In this document: positions 17,229-23,755 of the stretch, in pieces
How the letters are laid out: each line of letters begins with the position of its first letter
How positions within the stretch are numbered: position 1 is the stretch's first letter
Assembly (NCBI RefSeq): GCF_009724245.1
Contig: NZ_WNNK01000040.1
Coordinates: 1-38,373 of the forward strand
From: Pseudomonas spelaei
Lineage (GTDB): Bacteria > Pseudomonadota > Gammaproteobacteria > Pseudomonadales > Pseudomonadaceae
DNA: 38,373 nt
Direction: 5' to 3'
Translations under genes and position numbers: made by a program
The notes under the pieces: generated by a model
What the model was told of the DNA's origin: nothing
Database searches by the model: none
What the model saw: only the letters and a program-made list of their open reading frames with translations

Positions 17229-17926
17229 AGGATCCACTCCCGGAGCATGGCGTCTGCCACGCTGGTCTCTCGTGGACCTCCGATGCGAATGGCGTCGACG
17301 AGGGCTAGGAAGTGGTAGAGCAGTTCGTCTTTCTTGACGGCTCCCGGCACTGTTTTATACAGAGGTGTTATTTCCTGTCCTTTGCTTTTCCCATAAGCGT
17401 CCGGCCAGACAGGAATAAGGTCTCCGCCGCTCATGACTTTGCCGGCCATGATTGGTGCGGCAAAGGCGGTGGGGATACCGCGTACGATAGGCCCTGGTTT
17501 TGCCGGAAACACGTAGCGGATGCCGTATTTTACGAAGTCCAGGAGAGCCGCGCTCCTGACAATCGGTTGGCCACTCAGGCGTTCGGTGTGAATGAGGTTG
17601 ATCTCGCGGCAGCGATTCAGGGCGTTGGATACTTCACTTTTGCTCAACGCTAGCGAAGCGGAGAGTGCTCGTACGGAATAACTGTCCGTGCTATCGAGTC
17701 TGTCCAGTTCGTCTTCAAGGTTCTCCCAACCCCTCCAGTCTTCAGATTGGGCGAGATCAATTTTTGTATCCATAGGGAAGCTGGATGTGATCTCACTCAG
17801 TTCAATGATCCTCGCTTCGCTTCCATTTCGTCTCACATTGAACTCGTGCTTTTTAACCCTCTCTTCCTTGTCTTGAAGGCCCAAGCTGATCAGCTTAAAG
17901 AGAATTACGATATCTTGACTTTTCAT
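17225..17926 (-). CDS. Winged-helix regulator or antitoxin-like protein of the NTase cassette
   Basis: This 233-residue protein has a central helix-turn-helix (about residues 83-118: SVRALSASLALSKSEVSNAL, then a wing ending LSGQPIVRS). The N-terminal half is charged. The C-terminal region has FVKYGIRYVFPAKPGPIVRGIPTAF. I do not know the exact family. The order winged helix then nucleotidyltransferase with overlapping ends resembles abiEi-abiEii, so it may be the antitoxin and autorepressor. A TAA stop lies two codons upstream of the ATG, so translation cannot start earlier. The ribosome site is weak. A four-half-site palindrome lies 18 nt upstream. GC content is lower than that of the flanking genes. 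Confidence 0.65.
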   Translation of the reverse strand: MKSQDIVILFKLISLGLQDKEERVKKHEFNVRRNGSEARIIELSEITSSFPMDTKIDLAQSEDWRGWENLEDELDRLDSTDSYSVRALSASLALSKSEVSNALNRCREINLIHTERLSGQPIVRSAALLDFVKYGIRYVFPAKPGPIVRGIPTAFAAPIMAGKVMSGGDLIPVWPDAYGKSKGQEITPLYKTVPGAVKKDELLYHFLALVDAIRIGGPRETSVADAMLREWIL

Positions 17927-17944
17927 TCTGGCTTAAACCGAGGT

Positions 17945-17968
17945 GTCCACTGTCCATGGACTGTGGAC
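17945..17968. promoter_or_regulatory. Candidate operator of the winged-helix/NTase/PP2C cassette
   Basis: Four exact half-sites are arranged symmetrically: GTCCA at 17945-17949 and 17952-17956, then TGGAC at 17957-17961 and 17964-17968. The two outer pairs each have a 2-bp spacer and the centre has none. Only two of the 24 positions break perfect dyad symmetry. It sits 18 nt before the first ATG of the cassette, where a bound autorepressor would block transcription. Confidence 0.65.
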
Positions 17969-17971
17969 GAT

Positions 17972-18000
17972 TTTTCGCATGAGTTCCTAGCGTATGTCAA
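17972..18000 (-). promoter_or_regulatory. Candidate sigma-70 promoter of the cassette
   Basis: On the minus strand a perfect -35 TTGACA occupies 18000-17995. The best -10 is only AAAAAT (about 17975-17970) at a long 19-bp spacing, so the -10 call is weak. It lies in the 82-bp gap after the DUF3142 stop and directly upstream of the palindrome, suggesting that the cassette has its own transcription start. Confidence 0.4.
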
Positions 18001-18008
18001 GCGCCAGG

Positions 18009-18710
18009 TCAGTTCTGCAAAAACACCACATACCCTCGAAACCAATCACTCCCTTTCAAATACCCCGGTTCTTCCCACTCCCCACCCTGAATCAGCCCAA
18101 TCTTGAACGGCACCCCCAACCGATTCATTCGCGGCAAGTACGCCGCGTAGTCCGGGATGCTGTGCCGTCCTTGATAGGTCTGCACCACCACTTCATCGAT
18201 CACCCCATTGAGTTGCGCGATGGATGCAGGGTCGGCGTTGCTGCTCCAGTCCATCAGCCCGGTGATGCTCAGGCGCAACTCCTTGGGCAGTCGCTGGCGC
18301 AGGTCACGCAGGAAATCGACGTATTCGTGCAGGTATTGGGTACGGGCGTCGAAGTCGATCTGGATGCCGACCACCGGGTTACCTGCCTCCCGCCAACGCT
18401 GCACTTGCCCCAGCAGTTGGGTGTAGACCGATTCCGGCCAGCGTAGCGTGTGGGCACGGTAGACGATCCACACCTCGCCCTGGGTCAGGCGCGGCACGCT
18501 CATGCCTTGGGCGATGAATTGCACGCCGCGTTTGGGCGCGCGGCGGGTGGAGTTGATCTGGCCTTGCAGGATGTACAGGGTTTTTGCCTGTTTGAGCACC
18601 GGCTGTGGAGCGACGCCGCTCCACAGCCAGAAGGCGTCATAGTCACCGGCATCCACGGCGCCGAAGGCCGGGTTTGCCAGCAAGAGCAAGGCCAGCCAGA
18701 AGCCTTTCAC
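18009..18710 (-). CDS. Exported DUF3142 protein
   Basis: This 233-residue protein starts at GTG 18708-18710 with a signal peptide (MKGFWLALLLLANPAFG-AVDA). The body resembles the DUF3142 family as I recall it, with WLWSGVAP, TLYILQGQI, VVGIQIDFDART and a QTYQGRHS segment; the acidic strand ends look like those of a TIM-barrel glycosidase-like fold. Its biochemical role is not established. It begins 3 bp after the 720-residue exported protein on the same strand, so the two form an operon and probably act together in the periplasm or at the outer membrane. Confidence 0.7.
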   Translation of the reverse strand: MKGFWLALLLLANPAFGAVDAGDYDAFWLWSGVAPQPVLKQAKTLYILQGQINSTRRAPKRGVQFIAQGMSVPRLTQGEVWIVYRAHTLRWPESVYTQLLGQVQRWREAGNPVVGIQIDFDARTQYLHEYVDFLRDLRQRLPKELRLSITGLMDWSSNADPASIAQLNGVIDEVVVQTYQGRHSIPDYAAYLPRMNRLGVPFKIGLIQGGEWEEPGYLKGSDWFRGYVVFLQN

Positions 18711-18713
18711 GGC

Positions 18714-20876
18714 TTACCAGTAATACTGCAGCGACTGGGCCCATTGGGTATCGGCGAACTTGGTTTTCAACTGGCGGAACCAGCCTTTGCGCTCGCTCTT
18801 GTCGGCCTCTTCGCCGCCGCAACTGTTGTAGCCGGCCGGTCCGTAGCAGTTGATGGCGCGAAACAGCGCATAAGCTTTGTCGTTATGGGGTGCCTTGGCG
18901 TTGTCGATGACCTGCATATAGCCGTCGAGCCGCGAGAACGTTTCACCCTTGAAGTCCGACGCGGTGCTGCCCAGGCTGCCGGCGGAACGTGCCAGCTCCA
19001 GCGGCATACCGTCCAGGCCATTACGCAGGATGAACTCACCGAAGCAGTTCAGGCCCTGGGGGTTTTTCGGGTTGCTCTGCAAGGTACTGGCGGTTTGCGC
19101 GATGCTCGGACAGGCGTAGCCGGATTCGCTTTTCTCACCGTTCCACTGGAACAGTTGCAGGGGTTTGCCGCCGGAGTAGACGTAACCCAGGCTGGTACCG
19201 ATCTTGTCCTCGGGGGCCGGGGAGGGCAGTTGCTTGAGGTCGTCGGCGAAGGTCGCGAACTGGCTGTGCAGCAGGTCTTTATAAAGCAGCACAAATTGCG
19301 CGGTCTGGCGTTCCACCGGATCGCTGGCGTGGGCGAGTTGCTGGCGCAGCAGTTCGGGGCCGGCGACGTTGCGCAGCAGGATGTAGCGCACTTGCTTGGC
19401 ACTGATGGGTGAATCGCTGGCGAACACTTTGGCCAGTTGCCCGCTGCGCTCGTAATTCATTGCCAAGGCCAGTTCCAACTGGTCGCGTTGCAGCGGTTGT
19501 TTGGCCAGCGGCAGCAGTTGCAGCCACAGGGCTTCGGCGTCTTTCCAGTCGTTCTTGGCTTCGAGGGCCAGGCCACGCAGGGTTTGCTGGCTGAACGCGA
19601 AGTAATCGAGGGTCGACGGCACGTCCTGCGGCAGCAGTTTCAAGGTGCTGTCGGGTTGGTGCTCCACGTACAGGGCAAATGCCGCTTGCACGTAGTCGTA
19701 CAGCGCGGGCTCCTGGGCAAAGATCGATTTTTGCGCGTCAAGGGCTTCGCGGGTCAGCTTGGGCGGGTTGCCGGCGCGCATCCACATCAGGTCGTTGAGG
19801 ACCAGGATCATCGGGTTCTTCACTGCCTCGGTGGTACTCATCAGCAGTTTGGTGTCGGCTTCTTCCACCAATTCATCCAGGGACACGTTGCGCTGGGCGT
19901 CGTTGGCCTGGGTCAGTTGCCAGGTGAAGTCGTCCGCCAATTTGTCCGGGTTGGGCGCAAGCCAATGCACTCGGCGTAGCAGGCCACGGGCCGAGGTGGC
20001 GTATTCACCCTGTGGATAAGCTTTCAGGTAGTCATCAAAGCCTGTCTCGGCCAATTGCAGCGCGGACTTATCCACATGCTCCAGAGACGGTGTGCCGTAT
20101 TCATCGAAAGCGTTTTGCTGGGCATTGTTCAGCGCGGTACGGGCGGTCATGTACAGCGCCGTTTCCTTGAGCCAGGGCAGGCTGCTGTCGGTCAGCGTTG
20201 CAAAGCCTTTTTGCGCCTCGGCAAAACGACCGCTGTAAAAGTCACCGGCGGCTTGCAGGTACGCCAGCAGCACCTTGCCGTCGGCCGATTTCAACTGCTC
20301 GGCGTCGCTGCTTGCCACGCCGTCCCAACTACAGGCGGTGAGCATCTGCACGCGTTGCTTGGCCAGCAGTTGGCGTTCGGCGGGCGGCATATCGGCTTTC
20401 ACCACCTGGTTGATAAAGGCAGCGGTGCTGTCATCGTTGTTGCTGCGGCAACGGCTGCCTTCCCCAGCGAGAAAGGCGTCACCTGCTGCTTTGTCGTTGT
20501 CACGCGCGATGCCCAACGATGTCAGCATCTCGGCCAGTGAGGCGGTACCCGAGTCATCGGGCTCATCGGTGGGCTCATCCGCAGGGGAGGCGAGGCGATA
20601 CACCGGGAACGGTACCGGGCCAAAGCCCTGGGCCAGGTCTTCTTCGCCCAAGTCGTTGGGCGCCAGCGGCGCGGCCTTCTTGTCGGCCAGCAACAGGCGC
20701 AGGTTGACCCGGCTGTCATTGCCCGGACTCAGGAAGGGCAGGTTGCTGCACCCGTCCAGATTGTTACGCGACACCCGCCAGTCGGGGTAGCACGAGTCGT
20801 CGGAGCTGGCCTGAGCCTGAAGGGAAAGGCCGGCGAGCAGCGCCAGTGCCAAGGGTGACAGAAGACCGATGCGCAT
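18714..20876 (-). CDS. Large exported protein of unknown function, helical-repeat-like
   Basis: This protein has 720 residues, with a signal peptide ending near residue 23 (LQAQA-SSDD) and an AGGA site before the ATG. After a short Cys-containing N-terminal part (CYPDWRVSRNNLDGCSNL) it is largely alpha-helical, with segments that look like degenerate tetratricopeptide repeats, for example YLQAAGDFYSGRFAEAQKGFATL and LAETGFDDYLKAYPQGEYATSARGLLRR. A further Cys-containing C-terminal region follows. I do not recognise the family; similar proteins are often labelled YfiO/BamD-like only because of their repeats. It is co-transcribed with the DUF3142 gene. Confidence 0.7.
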   Translation of the reverse strand: MRIGLLSPLALALLAGLSLQAQASSDDSCYPDWRVSRNNLDGCSNLPFLSPGNDSRVNLRLLLADKKAAPLAPNDLGEEDLAQGFGPVPFPVYRLASPADEPTDEPDDSGTASLAEMLTSLGIARDNDKAAGDAFLAGEGSRCRSNNDDSTAAFINQVVKADMPPAERQLLAKQRVQMLTACSWDGVASSDAEQLKSADGKVLLAYLQAAGDFYSGRFAEAQKGFATLTDSSLPWLKETALYMTARTALNNAQQNAFDEYGTPSLEHVDKSALQLAETGFDDYLKAYPQGEYATSARGLLRRVHWLAPNPDKLADDFTWQLTQANDAQRNVSLDELVEEADTKLLMSTTEAVKNPMILVLNDLMWMRAGNPPKLTREALDAQKSIFAQEPALYDYVQAAFALYVEHQPDSTLKLLPQDVPSTLDYFAFSQQTLRGLALEAKNDWKDAEALWLQLLPLAKQPLQRDQLELALAMNYERSGQLAKVFASDSPISAKQVRYILLRNVAGPELLRQQLAHASDPVERQTAQFVLLYKDLLHSQFATFADDLKQLPSPAPEDKIGTSLGYVYSGGKPLQLFQWNGEKSESGYACPSIAQTASTLQSNPKNPQGLNCFGEFILRNGLDGMPLELARSAGSLGSTASDFKGETFSRLDGYMQVIDNAKAPHNDKAYALFRAINCYGPAGYNSCGGEEADKSERKGWFRQLKTKFADTQWAQSLQYYW

Positions 20877-21130
20877 GAAGAGTCCTTGATCCTGAATCCG
20901 TGGAAGTTCGCAAGCATAGCCTGAACCTACAAAAAGCAGCAGTGAGGGCCTGCGTAAAGTTCAGATTTTCCCGATAGGAAGTCAGTGATTTAACCCCGCA
21001 GTCCCAGGTATCGTGCGCGGCTCGTACATTGCGAAACAACAGGCGAATCGCGTGCTTTTGACCTAGAGTGGCGATTGTTCGCGCAAGCGCAGGTTTTGCC
21101 CTGGAAAGTGGCAGTGGTGGGGGAATAGAG
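20877..21130. promoter_or_regulatory. Divergent intergenic region
   Basis: These 254 bp lie between the 720-residue protein gene (minus) and the glycosyltransferase gene (plus). The stretch must contain both promoters, but I see no clear hexamer pair, no hairpin with a T-tract and no small gene that I can support. Confidence 0.4.
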
Positions 21131-22744
21131 GTGCGACGGACTGTGGTAGAACAAGACGACAAGGTCGGGGCATTTCCCGCATTCAATCGCCTGTCGGGTG
21201 CCTGGGAAGGGGCCGGCTGGATCAGCCGGTTATGGTGGGTGCCAATCCTGGCGCTGGCCATGATCCTGCGCTTCTATGGCCTGACTGCATCGGCGGTCTG
21301 GGGCGACGAAGGCTCAAGCCTGCTGCTGAGCGAGTATGCACCGGGCGACCTGTGGTACCACGCGGCCCATGATGTGCACCCGCCGCTGTATTTTTTCCTG
21401 CTGCGCGGCTGGATCGGGCTATTTGGTGACGGGATTTTCTCCATTCGCAGCATGAGCGTGATCCCCGGTGTGGTTGCCGTGGGCCTGGGCATCTGGTTGA
21501 CGCGTGTGATCGCCACCCGTCGCGCGGCGGTGCTGGCCGGGATCCTGCTGGCGTTGCTGCCCACGGCGGTGCGCTACAGCCAGGAAGTGCGGATGTACTC
21601 GTTGCTGGCGGTGTGGCTGCTGGCGGCCACCCTGGCGTTGGTCTATTGGGTCCGGCAGCCAGAACGGGCGCGGTATCTGGTGGCCTATGTACTACTGCTG
21701 AGCGCCGGCTTCTACACCCACTATTTCACCGCCCTGTGCGTGCTGGTGCACTGGTTCTGGCTGGGGCTGCTGCGCTTGCCGCAGGCGTCGAACCTGCGGT
21801 TGATCACCCGTCCGGGTTGGTGGTGGGCCAACGTTGCGATTGTCTTGTTGTACCTGCCTTGGCTGCCGAATCTGCTGGACCTGGTGCAGCACGTCGAACA
21901 GCTCAAGGTCGGCGGTGACATAGGCTGGGAAGACCCGGTCACCCTGTTCTCCGTGCCGGCGATGATCTGGCAGTTCCTGATCCAGGACGAGGGCGATAGC
22001 CTGTGGCGTCCCCTGTTTGTGCTGGTGCCGGTGCTGTTGATCGTGGTGTTGGGGGTGACCGCGTGGCGAGACCAGAGCCGTTATCGGTTCGGCTGGTTGC
22101 TGGCGCTGTTTTTCCTGTTGCCGATGCTGCTGGTCTATGGCGTGTCGTTTATTTCCCCGGTATTCATCGAGCGCTATCTCACCGTCTACGCCCTGGGCTT
22201 GCCCATCGTCGTGGCCTTGGCCGTGGATCGCCTTGGGGCTCGCTTGCGCATCCTCGGTGCGGCACTGGTGGTGTTGTTTGTCGGGGTGGAGTTGGTGGGA
22301 TTAAAGAGCAACTTCACCGTCGACGAGCACGATCAATTCAACGTCGCGGTGGAATTCGTCAATCGTAACTACCAAGAGGACGACCGCATCGTCATCAGCG
22401 ACATGCTCTGGTACTTGCCCTATGTGTATTACGACGAGACCGATGCCCAATTGCAGCTCTACACACCGCCGACGGCCCAGGGCAAGTCGACGCGGCCCAA
22501 TGCCTACGGGTTTGGCACCTTGGTGGATCAGGACGGTGGCCGCATCTACCTCGACCGCCTGTCGGCACTTGCGCCTCAGACCCAGCGTGTCTGGCTGATC
22601 AGCAGCAGCGACGGGCCGGATGAATTTGCCCCGCTGCCCGACGGCTGGCGCCTGCTCAGCCAGCAAGATGGCGGTGGTGCCAGGGCGCGTTTGTTCGTGC
22701 TCTGTCACGTGCCTGGGCCATTGCCCAAGGACGGTTGCGGTTAA
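21131..22744 (+). CDS. GT39/ArnT-like polyprenyl-phosphate sugar glycosyltransferase
   Basis: This is a multi-spanning membrane glycosyltransferase of 537 residues from GTG 21131; the frame is open to a GTG at 21068, but GGGGGA just upstream supports 21131. The PMT/ArnT-type first periplasmic loop contains WGDEGSSLLLSEY, with the catalytic-type Asp-Glu pair, followed by HDVHPPLYFFLLRGW. About ten hydrophobic helices follow up to residue 410, then a soluble C-terminal domain of about 130 residues. Family members move a sugar from a lipid carrier onto lipid A, protein or another envelope acceptor. No sugar-synthesis genes are adjacent, so donor and acceptor are unknown. Confidence 0.82.
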   Translation: MRRTVVEQDDKVGAFPAFNRLSGAWEGAGWISRLWWVPILALAMILRFYGLTASAVWGDEGSSLLLSEYAPGDLWYHAAHDVHPPLYFFLLRGWIGLFGDGIFSIRSMSVIPGVVAVGLGIWLTRVIATRRAAVLAGILLALLPTAVRYSQEVRMYSLLAVWLLAATLALVYWVRQPERARYLVAYVLLLSAGFYTHYFTALCVLVHWFWLGLLRLPQASNLRLITRPGWWWANVAIVLLYLPWLPNLLDLVQHVEQLKVGGDIGWEDPVTLFSVPAMIWQFLIQDEGDSLWRPLFVLVPVLLIVVLGVTAWRDQSRYRFGWLLALFFLLPMLLVYGVSFISPVFIERYLTVYALGLPIVVALAVDRLGARLRILGAALVVLFVGVELVGLKSNFTVDEHDQFNVAVEFVNRNYQEDDRIVISDMLWYLPYVYYDETDAQLQLYTPPTAQGKSTRPNAYGFGTLVDQDGGRIYLDRLSALAPQTQRVWLISSSDGPDEFAPLPDGWRLLSQQDGGGARARLFVLCHVPGPLPKDGCG

Positions 22745-22822
22745 TGTCCGTCTGGCGCAGGCGACCGGTATCGACCGGCGCCTGGGCTAGACTCCAGTGA
22801 ATCCCTTCATCAGGAACCTGTC

Positions 22823-23068
22823 ATGGAATCCCCAGTCCACAGCCTGCCTTCGTTGTTCAAGCAACTCGGATTGCCTGACGACGCACAAAGCATCGAGCAA
22901 TTCATCACGGCACATTCACCGCTTAAGCCGGATTTGAAGCTGGCGGACGCGTTTTTCTGGAGCGACAGCCAGCGGGCGTTCTTGCAGGACGAGATTTTGG
23001 AAGATGCGGATTGGGCGGAGGTGGTGGATGAATTGAATTTGCTGTTGAGGAGTGGGCGCGGGGTGTAA
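22823..23068 (+). CDS. DUF2789-family small protein
   Basis: This is an 81-residue soluble protein with the family pattern LPSLFKQLGLPDD, HSPL and LADAFFWSDSQRAFLQDEI, matching the short DUF2789 proteins common in Pseudomonas. The acidic helix LEDADWAEVVDELNLLL closes it. Function is unknown. It is monocistronic, 78 bp after the glycosyltransferase gene and followed by a degenerate REP-like hairpin. Confidence 0.78.
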   Translation: MESPVHSLPSLFKQLGLPDDAQSIEQFITAHSPLKPDLKLADAFFWSDSQRAFLQDEILEDADWAEVVDELNLLLRSGRGV

Positions 23069-23099
23069 AAAACTTTGCCGAATAATTGCTCCCAGGCGC

Positions 23100-23134
23100 G
23101 GGAGCGGTGCTTGCCCATGGTTGTAGCCGCTCCC
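23100..23134. repeat. Degenerate REP-like hairpin
   Basis: Arms GGGAGCGG (23100-23107) and CCGCTCCC (23127-23134) flank a sequence containing tgcttgccc. This resembles a decayed REP element of the type seen at 8498-8573. There is no T-tract. It may terminate the DUF2789 transcript weakly. Confidence 0.5.
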
Positions 23135-23232
23135 ACATTGTTTTGTAGCACCCTGAAAATCTTCAATACCTTCCTCCAAACCCGCTTTACTTACCTCACT
23201 GCCACCACCCATCCTCAAATTTGTATCAAAAC

Positions 23233-23279
23233 TTGACTGAGTCGGATCCATCCACCATATTGATAGTTAGCAAACTAAC
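23233..23279 (+). promoter_or_regulatory. Promoter and MarR-type operator of the FUSC exporter operon
   Basis: TTGACT at 23233-23238 and CATATT at 23256-23261 are spaced by 17 bp, a plausible sigma-70 promoter. The inverted repeat GTTAG-caaa-CTAAC at 23266-23279 begins just downstream of the -10, where transcription should start, and ends 17 nt before the marR start codon. This placement fits repression of the whole operon by its first gene product. Confidence 0.55.
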
Positions 23280-23296
23280 ATTGTGCGGATGATCCC

Positions 23297-23755
23297 GTGT
23301 CCCAAACCCTCGAACAACTCCAGATGAACATCAGCAGCAGCATGGTGGTGGGTGCCCGTAACTGGCGCAAAATCTGCCAGACCACGCTGGTGAGCTATGG
23401 CATCTCCGAAGCCTGCGCCGTGCCGCTGTTGATGATCGGCCGCCTGGGCGACGGTGTGCATCAGGTCAAGGTGGCCCAGGCGTCCGGGATGGAAAGCCCG
23501 TCCCTGGTGCGCCTGTTGGACCAGTTGTGCAACGCCGGCTTCGTGTGCCGCACTGAAGATATCCATGACCGCCGTGCCAAGGCCCTGAGCCTGACTGCCC
23601 GTGGCCGTGAACTGGTGCAGGCGGTGGAGGAACAACTGGTGCGCTTGCGCCGTGAAGTGCTGGCGGACATCGACCACGATGATCTGGAGACCGCACTGCG
23701 TGTACTGCGTGCCTTCGAGGCCGCCAACCAACACCCAGCGGTCGTGACGCCTTGA
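23297..23755 (+). CDS. MarR-family transcriptional regulator
   Basis: This is a 152-residue dimeric winged-helix repressor type. The recognition region VKVAQASGMESPSLVRLLDQLCNAGFV and the wing motif TEDIHDRRAKALSLTARG (about residues 88-105) are typical. The start is GTG 23297; an internal ATG at 23324 would shorten the N-terminal helix. Its stop overlaps the TTG of the FUSC gene (TTGA), so it heads the exporter operon and probably represses it until an aromatic or phenolic ligand binds. Confidence 0.88.
   Translation: MSQTLEQLQMNISSSMVVGARNWRKICQTTLVSYGISEACAVPLLMIGRLGDGVHQVKVAQASGMESPSLVRLLDQLCNAGFVCRTEDIHDRRAKALSLTARGRELVQAVEEQLVRLRREVLADIDHDDLETALRVLRAFEAANQHPAVVTP

Noticed and set aside
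17972..18008. A FleQ or other regulator site around TTGACA before the winged-helix gene
   Set aside because: No dyad partner for TTGAC at the right spacing; it reads better as a -35 element.
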